Source: an uncultured Clostridia bacterium (GTDB taxonomy: Bacteria > Bacillota > Clostridia > TANB77 > CAG-508). From it: a stretch of 42,444 bases of DNA. The position numbers were made by a program, and so were the translations under genes. How positions within the stretch are numbered: position 1 is the stretch's first letter; each line of letters opens with the position of its first letter. The notes beneath the pieces were generated by a model. That model had not been told where the DNA came from, did not search any database, and was given only the letters and a program-made list of their open reading frames with translations. Location: contig CANREW010000010.1 in assembly GCA_947629765.1 (NCBI GenBank), forward strand, positions 1 through 42,444, read 5' to 3'. This document shows, piece after piece, positions 1 to 8,891 of this stretch.

Positions 1-108
1 TACATAAAAATTTTATCGACATACAAAAGTATAGTCTCAAAAATTTTTATTTGCTTGCCTAGCATCTTACTAATTTTGAAACCAAATTAAAAGCAATATA
101 AATAATTA

Positions 109-233
109 AAAATCAAATCAAAAGCGAATAATGCAAGGAAAACAAGGCAAATAACCGCAGATTGACCTAATGGTCATCGAGGATTATTTGACCGCAGTTT
201 GACGAAGCAGTACGAAGGTTTTCATTTGATTTT
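109..233. repeat. Imperfect palindromic intergenic element upstream of rpsH
   Basis: The outer arms AAATCAAATCAAAA (110-123) and TTTTCATTTGATTT (219-232) are nearly perfect inverted copies. Inside lies a second palindrome at 149-189, with AAATAA/TTATTT and GACC/GGTC pairs. That 41-base core is nearly the reverse complement of the core at 4022-4062, and the outer arms recur at 1271-1310. Bases 1-108 are AT-rich and I recognise no gene there; they contain GCTTGCCTAGCA, also found at 4069-4080. The element ends just before the ribosome binding site of rpsH. Confidence 0.7.
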
Positions 234-251
234 ATGAGAGGAGGAAAGAAA

Positions 252-650
252 GTGAACACAACCGATCCAATAGCAGACATGCTAACAAGAATAAGAAATG
301 CAAATAGTAGCAAGCATAAAACAGTTGATGTACCGGCATCAAAAATGAAACTTGCTATAGCAAATATATTATTTAAAGAAGGATATATAACATCATTTGA
401 AGAAATTTCAAATGACGTTCAAGGAACAATCAGAATAACTCTAAAATATGACGAAAACGGAAATAGAGTTATAGATGGAATAAAAAGAATAAGCAAACCA
501 GGACTAAGAGTTTATGCTTCTAAAGAAGATTTACCTAAAGTATTAAATGGTTTAGGAATCGCAATAGTATCTACATCAAAAGGTATGATGACAGATAGAG
601 AAGCAAGAAAAGAAGGATTAGGAGGAGAAGTCCTAGCCTATATATGGTAG
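252..650 (+). CDS. rpsH: 30S ribosomal protein S8
   Basis: S8 is a primary 16S rRNA-binding protein of the small-subunit central domain and, in many bacteria, an autoregulator of the spc operon. The N-terminus ([16 protein letters not shown]) and the C-terminal [14 protein letters not shown] motif are diagnostic. I place the start at GTG 252, because GAGGAGGA at 237-244 is a good ribosome binding site and the in-frame ATG at 234 precedes it. The length is 132 residues, usual for the family. It is the first gene of the spc part in this window; the rpsN that usually precedes it is not seen in the 250 bases upstream. It contains no in-frame CGG. Confidence 0.96.
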   Translation: MNTTDPIADMLTRIRNANSSKHKTVDVPASKMKLAIANILFKEGYITSFEEISNDVQGTIRITLKYDENGNRVIDGIKRISKPGLRVYASKEDLPKVLNGLGIAIVSTSKGMMTDREARKEGLGGEVLAYIW

Positions 651-689
651 TCTATAAATTAGAAGTTAAAAAGAAGAGGTGAATTAAAA

Positions 690-1229
690 ATGTCAAGAAT
701 AGGAAATAGTCCTATCACAATACCAGAAGGTGTTGATGTTAATGTTGAAGGAAATCATATTACAGTAAAAGGACCAAAAGGTACTTTAGAAAGAGATATA
801 AATGCAAATCTTGCAGTTTCTGTAGAAGAAGGCAAAATAGTTATAAAAAGACCTAACGACGAAACAGCTATGAAAAGTCTACATGGACTAACAAGAACAT
901 TAATAAACAATATGGTAATAGGTGTAAAACACGAATTTACTAAGGAATTAGAAATAAATGGTGTTGGTTACAGAGTTCAAAAACAAGGAAATGACTTAAA
1001 TTTAACATTAGGTTATTCACACCCTGTAATATATAAAGCACCATCAGGAATTTCATTTGATGTACCAAATCCAAACTCAATAATAGTAAAAGGTATAGAT
1101 AAAGAATTAGTTGGTCAAATAGCAGCAGAAATAAGAACAAAAAGACCACCAGAAGTATACCGTGGAAAAGGTATTAAATATGTAGATGAAGTTATCAGAC
1201 GTAAAGAGGGTAAGACAGGTAAGAAGTAG
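690..1229 (+). CDS. rplF: 50S ribosomal protein L6
   Basis: L6 binds 23S rRNA near the factor-binding site of the large subunit. The 179-residue product has the family's duplicated fold: [14 protein letters not shown] at the start, and a C-terminal segment with [18 protein letters not shown], the diagnostic L6 signature. A ribosome binding site (AAGAGGTG, 673-680) precedes the ATG. It lies 39 bases after rpsH in the conserved spc order. Full length and intact. Confidence 0.97.
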   Translation: MSRIGNSPITIPEGVDVNVEGNHITVKGPKGTLERDINANLAVSVEEGKIVIKRPNDETAMKSLHGLTRTLINNMVIGVKHEFTKELEINGVGYRVQKQGNDLNLTLGYSHPVIYKAPSGISFDVPNPNSIIVKGIDKELVGQIAAEIRTKRPPEVYRGKGIKYVDEVIRRKEGKTGKK

Positions 1230-1270
1230 AATTCATTTAATTAAAAGATTATGATTTAATTAAAAATTTT

Positions 1271-1310
1271 AAATCAAATCAAAAACGAGATGAAGTTTTT
1301 CATTTGATTT
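1271..1310. repeat. Short hairpin copy of the palindromic family, rplF-rplR spacer
   Basis: AAATCAAATCAAAAAC (1271-1286) and GTTTTTCATTTGATTT (1295-1310) form a 16-base stem with one mismatch and an 8-base loop. The arms are the same as the outer arms of the 109-233 element, so this looks like a reduced copy. It lies just upstream of the rplR ribosome binding site. There is no T-tract suited to termination, and transcription must pass through it to reach the rest of the operon. Confidence 0.7.
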
Positions 1311-1327
1311 AGAGAAAGGAGAAAAAA

Positions 1328-1687
1328 ATGGTATCAAAAACAAACAGAAAGCTTGAAAGAGAAAGAAGACATATACGTGTTCGTACTAAAATTTCTGGAA
1401 CAGCTGAACGTCCAAGATTATGTGTATATAAAAGTAATACAAATCTATATGTACAAATAATTGATGACGTAGCAGGAAAAACTTTAGTTCAAGCTTCTAC
1501 TATGGATAAAGAAGTTAAAACAAAACATAGTAATAAAGAAGCAGCAAAAGAAGTTGGAGCTTTAATTGCAAAAAGAGCTAAAGAAAAGAAAATAGAAGAA
1601 GTAGTATTTGACAGAGGTGGATATATATATCACGGTGTTGTAAAAGAACTTGCAGAAGCAGCCCGTGAAGGAGGATTAAAATTCTAA
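1328..1687 (+). CDS. rplR: 50S ribosomal protein L18
   Basis: L18 binds 5S rRNA and attaches it to the large subunit. The 119-residue product begins with the basic stretch [18 protein letters not shown] and contains the family motifs [14 protein letters not shown] and [19 protein letters not shown] at the C-terminus. The ribosome binding site is AGAAAGGAGA (1313-1322). It follows rplF as expected and is followed by rpsE after 27 bases. Intact, no CGG codon. Confidence 0.97.
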   Translation: MVSKTNRKLERERRHIRVRTKISGTAERPRLCVYKSNTNLYVQIIDDVAGKTLVQASTMDKEVKTKHSNKEAAKEVGALIAKRAKEKKIEEVVFDRGGYIYHGVVKELAEAAREGGLKF

Positions 1688-1714
1688 AAATTTAAAAAGG
1701 AGGAAAACCAATAA

Positions 1715-2206
1715 ATGGAAGAGAATAATACACCAGAATTAAAAGAAAAAGTTGTAGCCATTAGCAGAGTTGCAAAAGTTGTTAAAGGTGGTAGAACTTT
1801 TAGATTTAGTGCAGTTGTTGTTGTAGGAGACGAAAATGGACATATCGGTGTAGGTAACGGAAAAGCAGCAGAAGTTCCTGATAGCATAAAAAAAGCTATA
1901 CAAGACGCTAAGAAAAACCTAGTAGAAGTTCCAGTAGTAGATACAACAATACCACATGAATATGTTGGAAGATTTGGAAGTGCTAAGGTTATGTTAAAAC
2001 CAGCTGCAAAAGGTACAGGAGTTATTGCTGGTGGAAGCGTAAGACCAGTACTTGAACTTGCAGGATATAAAGATATCAGAACTAAAGTTATAGGAACAAA
2101 CAATCCTAGAAATGTAGTTTATGCAACAATTCATGCATTAACAAGTATGATGACAGCAGAAAAGGCTGCTAAAAAAAGAGGTAAAAAAGTAGAAGAAATA
2201 TTATAG
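1715..2206 (+). CDS. rpsE: 30S ribosomal protein S5
   Basis: S5 helps form the mRNA entry tunnel and contributes to decoding fidelity. The 163-residue product has the S5 double-stranded-RNA-binding domain ([20 protein letters not shown]) followed by the C-terminal domain with [12 protein letters not shown] and [15 protein letters not shown]. The start at ATG 1715 is preceded by AAAAAGGAGGAAA (1692-1704). In most bacteria rpmD (L30) follows directly; here the next gene, rplO, begins 18 bases later, so L30 is absent from its usual place. Confidence 0.97.
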   Translation: MEENNTPELKEKVVAISRVAKVVKGGRTFRFSAVVVVGDENGHIGVGNGKAAEVPDSIKKAIQDAKKNLVEVPVVDTTIPHEYVGRFGSAKVMLKPAAKGTGVIAGGSVRPVLELAGYKDIRTKVIGTNNPRNVVYATIHALTSMMTAEKAAKKRGKKVEEIL

Positions 2207-2224
2207 AAAGGAGTGAATATAAAG

Positions 2225-2659
2225 ATGAAACTAGGAGAATTAAAACCAGCAACAGAAAAAAAGACTAGAACAAGAGTTGGACGTGGTGTTGGTTCAGGAC
2301 TTGGTAAAACTTCTGGAAGAGGACATAAAGGTCAAAAAGCAAGATCAGGTGGAGGAGTAAGACGTGGTTTTGAAGGTGGTCAAACTCCATTATATAGAAG
2401 ATTACCAAAAAGAGGATTTACAAATATTCACGCAAAAAATTATGTTGAAGTAACTTTGACAATGCTAAATAAATCAAAATCAGAAAAAGTAACAGCAGAA
2501 AGTTTAATGAAAGACGGAATAATTAATAAGATAAATGATGGAATAGTAATATTAGGAACAGGTAGCTTAGATAAAAAATTAGAAGTATCAGCAAAAAGAT
2601 TTACAAAAACAGCAAAAGAAAAAATCGAAGCTGCCGGAGGAAAGATTGAGGTGATTTAG
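2225..2659 (+). CDS. rplO: 50S ribosomal protein L15
   Basis: L15 is a late-assembly large-subunit protein. The Gly/Arg-rich N-terminal extension ([20 protein letters not shown]) and [18 protein letters not shown] are diagnostic. I choose ATG 2225 (MKLGELKPA), because AAAGGAG at 2207-2213 is its ribosome binding site; the in-frame GTG at 2213 overlaps that site. The product is 144 residues. Its stop codon abuts the secY start, implying translational coupling. Confidence 0.95.
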   Translation: MKLGELKPATEKKTRTRVGRGVGSGLGKTSGRGHKGQKARSGGGVRRGFEGGQTPLYRRLPKRGFTNIHAKNYVEVTLTMLNKSKSEKVTAESLMKDGIINKINDGIVILGTGSLDKKLEVSAKRFTKTAKEKIEAAGGKIEVI

Positions 2660-3979
2660 TTGTTTCAAACAATAAAAAACGCAATAAAAACTCCAGAAGT
2701 AAGAAAAAGACTATTATATACATTATTATTAATAGTAATATTTAGATTAGGATGTTATATAACTGTACCAGGGGTAAACAGTGTAGCATTAGCTGAAGCT
2801 CTTGGTGCTTCAAATGGATTAACAGGATTAATAGATTTAATATCAGGTGGAGCTTTTTCAAGATTTACAATATTTGCAATGAGCATAAGCCCATATATCA
2901 CAGCTTCAATTGTTATACAATTATTAGCTATGGTAATACCTGCACTTGAAAGACTTTCAAAAGAAGAAGGAGAGGCAGGAAGAGAAAAATTAAATAAATA
3001 TACAAAAATGTTAACAATAGTACTTGCTTTAATAGAATCTCTAGGAATATACTTTTCATACAGAAATGCAGGAGTATTCGTTGACCAAGGATTTACAACA
3101 GGAGCATTAGTTGTATTATCACTAATCGCAGGAACATCACTTCTTATGTGGTTAGGTGATCAAATAACAAATAAAGGTATAGGAAACGGAATATCAGTAA
3201 TTATCTTCGTAGGTATCCTTTCAGGATTACCAGCAGGAGTAAGAACAGTATGGAATTTAATATTTACAGCAGCAGGTTTTTCAACAACAGGATTAATTAC
3301 AGCACTTGGAATAATAATTGGTGCAATAATCTTAGTTGCAGCTGTTGTATTTGTACAAGAAGCTGAAAGAAGAGTACCTGTACAATATGCTAAAAAAGTA
3401 GTAGGAAGAAAAATGTATGGAGGACAAAATACTCATATACCATTGAAACTTGCAATGGCAGGAGTTTTACCAATAATCTTTGCATCATCATTCCTAACAT
3501 TTCCAGCAATGATAATATCAATGTTTAATACAAACATTGCTGCTGAAACAGGATTTTGGGCAACAATATATAAATTTTCAATTGCAACATCTTCATCAGC
3601 TGTTCCAATTGGATACACTATATTAAATGCAATTATCTATTTATTATTAATAGTTGCATTCACATTCTTCTATACTTTTGCTACATTCAATCCAGCAGAA
3701 GTATCAAACAATATCAAGAAGAATGGTGGTTTCATTCCTGGCATAAGAGCAGGAAAACCAACAACAGACTATCTATCTTCAATATTATCAAAGATAACAT
3801 GGTTTGGTGGAGTTTATTTAGCAATTATCGCTATAATCCCAATGTTATTAAGATTCACAAGCATAAATATAGCATTTGGTGGTACATCAATATTAATCGT
3901 AGTTGGTGTTGCACTAGAAATGGTTGATCAATTAGAGTCACAACTTGTTATGCGTCACTACAAAGGCTTCTTAGAATAA
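2660..3979 (+). CDS. secY: Protein translocase subunit SecY
   Basis: SecY is the channel subunit of the SecYEG translocon in the cytoplasmic membrane. The 439-residue product has about ten hydrophobic segments and family motifs such as ITVPGVNS near residue 35, SISPYITASIVIQLL in the second membrane segment, GNGISVIIF, and the C-terminal LVMRHYKGFLE. The start is an unusual TTG at 2660, immediately after the rplO stop; GAGGTGA (2648-2654) is the ribosome binding site inside the end of rplO. Full length, no CGG codon. Confidence 0.97.
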   Translation: MFQTIKNAIKTPEVRKRLLYTLLLIVIFRLGCYITVPGVNSVALAEALGASNGLTGLIDLISGGAFSRFTIFAMSISPYITASIVIQLLAMVIPALERLSKEEGEAGREKLNKYTKMLTIVLALIESLGIYFSYRNAGVFVDQGFTTGALVVLSLIAGTSLLMWLGDQITNKGIGNGISVIIFVGILSGLPAGVRTVWNLIFTAAGFSTTGLITALGIIIGAIILVAAVVFVQEAERRVPVQYAKKVVGRKMYGGQNTHIPLKLAMAGVLPIIFASSFLTFPAMIISMFNTNIAAETGFWATIYKFSIATSSSAVPIGYTILNAIIYLLLIVAFTFFYTFATFNPAEVSNNIKKNGGFIPGIRAGKPTTDYLSSILSKITWFGGVYLAIIAIIPMLLRFTSINIAFGGTSILIVVGVALEMVDQLESQLVMRHYKGFLE

Positions 3980-3980
3980 A

Positions 3981-4099
3981 TTTTAAAAATAAACGGCGTA
4001 TTGCTTCGTTAAGCTTCGGATAAATAACCTTCGATGACCAATAGGTCTATCTCAGATTATTTACCTCGCTTGCCTAGCACTACTTGTTTCTTTTTAAAA
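3981..4099. repeat. Imperfect palindromic intergenic element, secY-adk spacer
   Basis: Outer arms starting TTTTAAAAATAAAC (3981-3994) pair with GTTTCTTTTTAAAA (4086-4099), and the pairing continues inward imperfectly (GTATTGCTTCG against GCTTGCCTAGCAC). The core 4022-4062 carries AAATAA/TTATTT and GACC/GGTC pairs and is nearly the reverse complement of 149-189. It could form one roughly 120-base hairpin. Opposite orientation of the cores in the two spacers suggests a dispersed element. Confidence 0.75.
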
Positions 4100-4141
4100 T
4101 TATAAATTATATTATAAATTATATAATTGTGGGGGTTTATT

Positions 4142-4810
4142 ATGATAATAATAATGCTTGGAGCACCTGGTACTGGAAAAGGAACAGCTGCAAAAGTTTT
4201 AACAAAAGGATTAAATATACCTGCAGTATCAAGTGGAGATATATTTAGAAAAGCAATAGCAGACGGAACAGAACTTGGAAAAGAAGTAGAAGGATATATT
4301 TCAAATGGAAAATTAGTTCCAGATGAATTAACAATAAAAGTAATAGAAGCAAGATTAAAAGAGCCAGATTTGGCAAATGGAGTAATCTTAGATGGATTCC
4401 CAAGAACAACTGAACAAGCTGAAAGATTAGATAAATTTTTAAGCCAAGAAGGTAAGAAAATAGATCTAGTAGTAAATTTAGAGACTCCAGTAGAGGAATT
4501 AATCGAAAGAGTTGTAAATAGAAGAAAATGCCCTAACTGTAAGGCTGATTTCAATATGAAATTAAATCCACCAAAAACAGGTGAAATTTGTGATTTCTGT
4601 GGAACACCATTAGAGCGTAGAGCTGATGATAATGAAGAAACTATGCGTGCAAGATTAGACACTTATGAAAAACAAACAGCACCAATAGTAGATTTTTATC
4701 AAAAACAAGGAAATTTACTAACAGCAGAAGTAAGTGAGCGCTGTGGAAGAATGGCTCCAGAACTTGCAGAAAGCATAATCGAAGATTTTAGAAAAAAAGG
4801 ACTAGTTTAG
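4142..4810 (+). CDS. adk: Adenylate kinase
   Basis: Adenylate kinase interconverts ATP + AMP and 2 ADP in the cytoplasm. The P-loop GAPGTGKGT lies near residues 7-15, the AMP-site motif DGFPRT near residue 84, and the LID carries a four-cysteine zinc site (CPNC then CDFC) as in Gram-positive enzymes. I choose ATG 4142 (MIIIMLGAPG), giving 222 residues; a TTG at 4127 is in frame but would add an unlikely extension. The Shine-Dalgarno is weak (GGGGGT at 4131-4136). secY-adk-map is the standard order, but the palindrome upstream may affect coupling to secY. Confidence 0.96.
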   Translation: MIIIMLGAPGTGKGTAAKVLTKGLNIPAVSSGDIFRKAIADGTELGKEVEGYISNGKLVPDELTIKVIEARLKEPDLANGVILDGFPRTTEQAERLDKFLSQEGKKIDLVVNLETPVEELIERVVNRRKCPNCKADFNMKLNPPKTGEICDFCGTPLERRADDNEETMRARLDTYEKQTAPIVDFYQKQGNLLTAEVSERCGRMAPELAESIIEDFRKKGLV

Positions 4811-4827
4811 AATTTAAGGAAATAAAT

Positions 4828-5599
4828 ATGATAGAAATTAAATCTAAAAGAGAGATAGAATTAATTAAAGAGGCTTGTAGGATTGTTGCTATTGTCTATG
4901 AAGAAATAGAAAAAGCAATAAAGCCAGGGGTCACAACAGGTGAACTAGATAGACTAGCAGAAAAAATAATTAGGGAACATGGGGGAATTCCCGCACAAAA
5001 AGGATATCCAAGCTATCAAAAGGGAGTTCCAGATTTTCCAAGCACAATTTGTGCATCACTAAATGATGAAGTAATACATGGAATTCCTTCTGATAGGGTG
5101 CATTTAAAAGATGGAGATGTTTTAAGTATAGATATGGTAGCTTTGAAAGATGGATATAATGGTGACGCAGCAAGAACATTTATAGTAGGACATGGAAGTA
5201 AAGAAGCAGAAAAACTAGTAGAAGTAACCAAAAAAGCATTTTTCGAAGGTATAAAATATGCAAAACCAGGCTATAGAATAGGTGATATTTCAAATGCAAT
5301 AGGTGAATTTGTTACGAAAAACGGATTCAGTGTTTTAAAAGAATTTCAAGGACACGGTATCGGCAAAGAAATGCACGAAGATCCAGGAATACCAAATTAT
5401 GGAAAACCAGGACGTGGACCAAGAATAGAAAAAGGAATGACACTTGCGATAGAACCTATGGTAATAGCAGGAAAGCCTGATATATGCGAACTTGATGATG
5501 GCTGGACTATTGTAACAGAAGATCGGAAGCTTGTCAGCACATTATGAAAATACAATTTTAGTTACAGAAAATGAACCAAAAGTATTGACATTACTATAA
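4828..5599 (+). CDS. map: Methionine aminopeptidase type I, with one CGG frameshift
   Basis: MetAP removes the initiator methionine from nascent proteins. Metal ligands are visible: the two Asp in [18 protein letters not shown], the His in GHGIGKEMH and the Glu in IEPMVI. The plain reading frame would end at 5547, after [10 protein letters not shown]. Reading CGGA at 5524-5527 as one Gly (residue 233) continues as [16 protein letters not shown] to 5599, giving 256 residues, normal for the family. The fifth metal ligand is the Glu in SAHYENT (residue 240), by homology to E. coli Glu235, so the enzyme cannot be functional without the shift. The distal frame also contains the -35 box of the next promoter. 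Confidence 0.93.
5524..5527 (+). other. CGG +1 recoding site in map
   Basis: In-frame codons read GAT CGG AAG and reach TGA eight codons later. GAT-(CGGA)-AGC restores D-G-S-L-S-A-H, the family sequence. Product residue 233 of 256. Confidence 0.9.
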
Positions 5600-5613
5600 A
5601 AATAGTATATAAT
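5585..5613 (+). promoter_or_regulatory. Consensus sigma-A promoter for infA-rpmJ-rpsM
   Basis: TTGACA (5585-5590) and TATAAT (5608-5613) are separated by exactly 17 bases, a perfect vegetative promoter. The -35 lies inside the last codons of map. It gives the infA-to-rplQ half of the cluster its own strong promoter. Confidence 0.85.
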
Positions 5614-5682
5614 ACATTAGTTAATTATAGGATAAAACAATTAATAAATAAATTATTCTTAAAAAATAGGAGGGAATGTAGA

Positions 5683-5901
5683 TTGGCAAAGGAAGATGTT
5701 ATAGAAGTAGAAGGAACTGTTGTTGAAACATTACCTAATACAACATTTAAAGTTGAACTAGAAAATGGACATCAAGTGCTCGCTCACATTTCAGGAAAAT
5801 TGAGAATGAATTATATCAAAATATTACCAGGTGATAAAGTTAAACTTGAACTTTCACCTTATGATTTAAACAGAGGAAGAATCACTTGGAGAGCTAAATA
5901 A
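5683..5901 (+). CDS. infA: Translation initiation factor IF-1
   Basis: IF-1 binds the A site of the 30S subunit during initiation. The 72-residue product is a single OB-fold with family motifs [27 protein letters not shown] and GRITWRAK. The start is TTG 5683, set by AGGAGGG (5668-5674) and by the conserved AKED N-terminus. A consensus promoter lies just upstream. The KOW-domain gene that often sits between map and infA in Firmicutes is absent. Confidence 0.96.
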   Translation: MAKEDVIEVEGTVVETLPNTTFKVELENGHQVLAHISGKLRMNYIKILPGDKVKLELSPYDLNRGRITWRAK

Positions 5902-5943
5902 GTTAAAAAAACTTATTAACCTTATAGAAAGGAATGAAAGAAA

Positions 5944-6057
5944 ATGAAAGTAAGACCATCAGTTAAGAAAATGTGCGAAAAATGCAAAATCATTAAAAGA
6001 AAAGGTGTCATAAGAGTAATTTGTGAAAATCCAAAACACAAACAAAGACAAGGATAG
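5944..6057 (+). CDS. rpmJ: 50S ribosomal protein L36
   Basis: This 37-residue gene encodes L36, a small zinc-ribbon protein of the large subunit. It starts [15 protein letters not shown] and ends NPKHKQRQG. The C-x2-C, then C and H, ligand pattern (C11, C14, C27, H32) is the zinc-binding form. AGAAAGGAATG (5927-5937) lies upstream of the ATG. It sits between infA and rpsM, its conserved place. Confidence 0.96.
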   Translation: MKVRPSVKKMCEKCKIIKRKGVIRVICENPKHKQRQG

Positions 6058-6081
6058 AAAAACAAATAATTTTGATATTAA

Positions 6082-6122
6082 CACAAATTTAGGTGCGGCT
6101 GATTTTTTCTAAGTTTGTGTTT
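6082..6122 (+). promoter_or_regulatory. Stem-loop in the rpmJ-rpsM spacer
   Basis: AACACAAATTTAG (about 6080-6092) pairs with CTAAGTTTGTGTT (about 6110-6122), with the loop GTGCGGCTGATTTTTT. There is a T-run inside the loop, not after the stem, so it is not a classic terminator. It may be a leader structure controlling rpsM-rpsK-rpsD-rpoA-rplQ or an RNA-stability element; this role is inference. Confidence 0.5.
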
Positions 6123-6165
6123 ATATATATTTACCAATAAAATAAAAATGGAGGTGCTTAAATAT

Positions 6166-6537
6166 ATGGCTCGTATAGCTGGAGTTGATTTACCTAGAGA
6201 GAAAAGAGTAGAAATAGGACTAACATACATTTATGGAATAGGTGTAGCAAGTTCTAACAAAATACTTAAAGAAGCTGGAGTAAATCCAGATACTAGAGTA
6301 AAAGATTTGACAGACGAAGAAGTAAATAGTATTAGAAAAATAATCGATGGAAGTTATAAAGTTGAAGGTGATTTAAGAAGAGAAGTAGCTCTTAACATCA
6401 AAAGACTTACAGAAATCGGTTGTTATAGAGGAATAAGACATAGAAAAGGCTTACCAGTTAGAGGACAAAGAACAAAAACTAATGCTCGTACAAGAAAAGG
6501 TCCTAGAAAATTAGTAAGTAAAAGTAAGAAAAGTTAA
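6166..6537 (+). CDS. rpsM: 30S ribosomal protein S13
   Basis: S13 is a head protein of the 30S subunit that contacts the P-site tRNA and L5. The 123-residue product begins [26 protein letters not shown] and ends with the basic tail [16 protein letters not shown]. The start ATG 6166 is set by GGAGGTG (6150-6156); an upstream in-frame TTG at 6115 is not credible. First gene of the alpha operon part. Intact. Confidence 0.96.
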   Translation: MARIAGVDLPREKRVEIGLTYIYGIGVASSNKILKEAGVNPDTRVKDLTDEEVNSIRKIIDGSYKVEGDLRREVALNIKRLTEIGCYRGIRHRKGLPVRGQRTKTNARTRKGPRKLVSKSKKS

Positions 6538-6553
6538 GGGAGGTTAATACCAA

Positions 6554-6949
6554 ATGGCTAATAAAAATGTAACAAGAAAAACGCCAAGAAGAAATAGAAA
6601 GAACATTGATAAAGGTTCTGCACATATTCATTCTAGCTTTAATAATACAATAGTTACAATTACAGATACTCAAGGAAACGCTGTTTCTTGGGCAAGCGCA
6701 GGAGAACTTGGATTTAAAGGTTCAAGAAAAAGTACTCCATTTGCTGCAGGTCAAGCTGCTGAGACAGCTGCAAATGCTGCAATGGAACATGGTTTAAAAA
6801 CAGTAGAAGTATTTGTAAAAGGACCAGGTTCTGGTCGTGAAGCTGCAATTAGAGCTCTTCAAACAGCAGGTTTAGAGATAAGTGCAATTAAAGATGTAAC
6901 ACCAATACCACATAATGGTTGCAGACCACCAAAAAGAAGAAGAGTATAG
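6554..6949 (+). CDS. rpsK: 30S ribosomal protein S11
   Basis: S11 sits on the 30S platform near the mRNA exit channel. The 131-residue product has the family motifs [22 protein letters not shown]-like [37 protein letters not shown] and the C-terminus [26 protein letters not shown] (6538-6545) precedes the ATG. Conserved order rpsM-rpsK-rpsD. Confidence 0.97.
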   Translation: MANKNVTRKTPRRNRKNIDKGSAHIHSSFNNTIVTITDTQGNAVSWASAGELGFKGSRKSTPFAAGQAAETAANAAMEHGLKTVEVFVKGPGSGREAAIRALQTAGLEISAIKDVTPIPHNGCRPPKRRRV

Positions 6950-6978
6950 AATAAAAAAAGAGAGGTGTAAATAAGTAA

Positions 6979-7605
6979 ATGTCAAGATATAAAGAAGAAC
7001 AATGCCGTATCTGTCGTAGAGAGGGACAAAAATTATTCTTAAAAGGAACAAGATGTTATACAGATAAATGTGCAATTTCAAGAAGAAATTATGCCCCAGG
7101 AGAACATGGACAAAGGAAAGCTAAGCTTTCTGAATACGGAATCCAATTAAGAGAAAAACAAAAAACTAAAGCTTTCTATGGTGTAAGAGAAAACCAATTC
7201 AGAAAATATTTTGAAATGGCTGCTAATAAAAAAGGAGTAACAGGTGAAAACTTACTTCAAATACTAGAAAGCAGATTAGATAATGTTGTATATAGACTAG
7301 GATTTGGAACTTCAAGACCACAAGCAAGACTTTTAGTAAACCATGGATTATTTGAAGTTAATGGAAGAAAAGTTAGTATACCATCTTATTTAGTTAAAGC
7401 AGGAGATGTAATCAAAGTTAGAGAATTAAAGAAAGATAAAGCAATAGTAAAAGCAAATCTAGAAATGAACGGTTCTAGACCTACTCCAACTTGGTTAGAG
7501 AAAAATGAAAAAGATTTAAGTGGAAAAGTAGTTAGATTAGCATCTAGAGAAGATGTAGATATCCCAGTAGAAGAGCACTTAATAGTAGAGTTATACTCTA
7601 AGTAA
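6979..7605 (+). CDS. rpsD: 30S ribosomal protein S4, zinc-binding form
   Basis: S4 is a primary 16S rRNA-binding protein that nucleates assembly of the 30S body. The 208-residue product carries an N-terminal Cys4 cluster (C9, C12, C26, C31), the zinc form, and an S4 RNA-binding domain around residues 98-160 ([28 protein letters not shown]). In many Firmicutes rpsD lies elsewhere; here it is inside the alpha operon as in Clostridia. AAGAGAGGTG (6958-6967) precedes the ATG. Confidence 0.97.
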   Translation: MSRYKEEQCRICRREGQKLFLKGTRCYTDKCAISRRNYAPGEHGQRKAKLSEYGIQLREKQKTKAFYGVRENQFRKYFEMAANKKGVTGENLLQILESRLDNVVYRLGFGTSRPQARLLVNHGLFEVNGRKVSIPSYLVKAGDVIKVRELKKDKAIVKANLEMNGSRPTPTWLEKNEKDLSGKVVRLASREDVDIPVEEHLIVELYSK

Positions 7606-7639
7606 TAAATAGAAGTTTAGAAATTAGAATTAGATATAT

Positions 7640-7680
7640 AAGATTAGGATTACTAATCTCTGACCTCTAATATCTATTTT
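7640..7680 (+). promoter_or_regulatory. Nested hairpin in the rpsD-rpoA spacer
   Basis: Within the 86-base spacer, AGATTAG/CTAATCT forms an inner stem, and outer AGATAT/ATATCT can extend it. It lies just before the rpoA ribosome binding site (TAGGAGGT). There is no clear T-tract; a leader or processing role is a guess. Confidence 0.4.
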
Positions 7681-7691
7681 AGGAGGTAAAA

Positions 7692-8636
7692 ATGATAGAA
7701 TTTGAAAAGCCAAATATTGAATGTACAAATATGGATGAACAAAATAACTATGCAAGATTTGTATGTGAGCCATTGGAAAGAGGATATGGTGTAACAATAG
7801 GAAATTCATTGAGAAGAATATTACTTTCATCACTTCCTGGATGTGCAATAACAAATATAAAAATAGATGGAGTAGTTCATGAATTTTCAACAGTACCAAA
7901 TGTAGTTGAGGATGTTTCTGAAATAATAGTAAATTTAAAAGGTGTTAGATTCAAATCATACGACAATGAAGAAAAGATTATTAGAATAGACTTCGACGGA
8001 GAAGGAGAAGTAACAGCAGGAGATATTATCACTGATGGAACAATAGAAGTTTTAAACCCAGAGCTACATATAGCAACAGTTGCCGAAGGTGGACATTTCA
8101 AAATGGAAATGACAGTAGAAAAAGGTAGAGGATATAATACTGCTGCAAAAAATAAAAAAGAAAATCAAGATATATCAGTACTTCCAATAGATTCAATCTT
8201 TACTCCTGTAAAGAAAGTAAACTATCAAGTAGAAAACACAAGAGTAGGACAAATGGTAGACTTTGATAAGTTAATAATAGAGGTATGGACAGATGGTAGT
8301 TTAAAAGCTTATGAAGCAATAAGCTTAGCTGCAAAAGTAATAACAGAGCATTTAGCATTATTTATTGATTTATCAGAAATTGCTAAGAATACTCAAATAA
8401 TGGTAGAAAAAGAAGAATCTAAGACAGCTAGAGTTCTAGAAATGTCAATAGAAGATCTAGAATTAACAGTAAGAAGCTTTAACTGCTTAAAGAGAGCAGG
8501 AATTTCTACTGTACAAGATCTAGCAAATAAAACAGAAGCTGATATGATGAAAGTAAGAAACTTAGGAAAGAAATCATTAGATGAAGTAACAAATAAGTTA
8601 CATTCGTTGGGTCTTGATTTTGCCCAAGAAGACTAA
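7692..8636 (+). CDS. rpoA: RNA polymerase alpha subunit
   Basis: Alpha dimerises to scaffold RNA polymerase assembly and its C-terminal domain contacts UP elements and activators. The 314-residue product has the N-terminal domain with [22 protein letters not shown] (residues about 32-53) and [13 protein letters not shown], then a linker and an alpha-CTD from about residue 250 ([28 protein letters not shown]). The ribosome binding site is TTAGGAGGT (7679-7687). Normal length, no CGG codon. Confidence 0.97.
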   Translation: MIEFEKPNIECTNMDEQNNYARFVCEPLERGYGVTIGNSLRRILLSSLPGCAITNIKIDGVVHEFSTVPNVVEDVSEIIVNLKGVRFKSYDNEEKIIRIDFDGEGEVTAGDIITDGTIEVLNPELHIATVAEGGHFKMEMTVEKGRGYNTAAKNKKENQDISVLPIDSIFTPVKKVNYQVENTRVGQMVDFDKLIIEVWTDGSLKAYEAISLAAKVITEHLALFIDLSEIAKNTQIMVEKEESKTARVLEMSIEDLELTVRSFNCLKRAGISTVQDLANKTEADMMKVRNLGKKSLDEVTNKLHSLGLDFAQED

Positions 8637-8647
8637 ATTCAAGCAAT

Positions 8648-8842
8648 TAATTAGGCTTGTTTAGCATTATAGCATAAGGTCCGCCAAATCTCGTCGGCAT
8701 TTTATATTTTTATTTTCAAGAAAATTTCGAAAGGTCAGGGAGTAATCCGTAAGCAGAAGGCTGTTCGAACATTTTCTTTCAAAAAAAATATAAAACCCCT
8801 GCGTTTGGCTACTTTAGAGTAATGCCTAGTAATAACCTAATT
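8648..8842. repeat. Large palindromic structured spacer between rpoA and rplQ
   Basis: The 255-base spacer is dominated by an imperfect inverted repeat. The left side AATTAGG...TAGCATTA...GCCAAA...TTTTA (about 8648-8704) mirrors the right side TAAAA...TTTGGC...TAATGCCTA...CCTAATT (about 8791-8842). An inner pair, TATATTTTTATTTTCAAGAAAATTTCGA against TCGAAcATTTTCTTTCAAA (about 8704-8731 and 8764-8790), closes around a GC-richer loop, 8732-8763. A transcript would fold into a branched hairpin of about 195 nt. It could be another copy of the intergenic palindrome family or a structured leader of rplQ. Confidence 0.6.
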
Positions 8843-8891
8843 CTTGCTCGAATTTAAGAATATGAATAACCAGAAAAGGAGAGGAAACAAA

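Noticed and set aside
1684-2103. Antisense open frame opposite rpsE.
   Set aside because: rpsE is certain on the plus strand; the minus frame has no homologous character or ribosome binding site.
5518-5530. AGATCGGAAG at map resembles the start of a common sequencing adapter, suggesting contamination or a chimera.
   Set aside because: Only about ten bases agree, the sequence continues in the correct gene, and the other 16 sites have different flanks. Removing a single C restores the protein without losing anything.
6101-6110. CGG in the rpmJ-rpsM spacer and other noncoding CGG triplets (3994, 4018, 8695, 13094, 16034, 20664, 29346, 36492) as further recoding sites.
   Set aside because: They lie outside any reading frame I can support.
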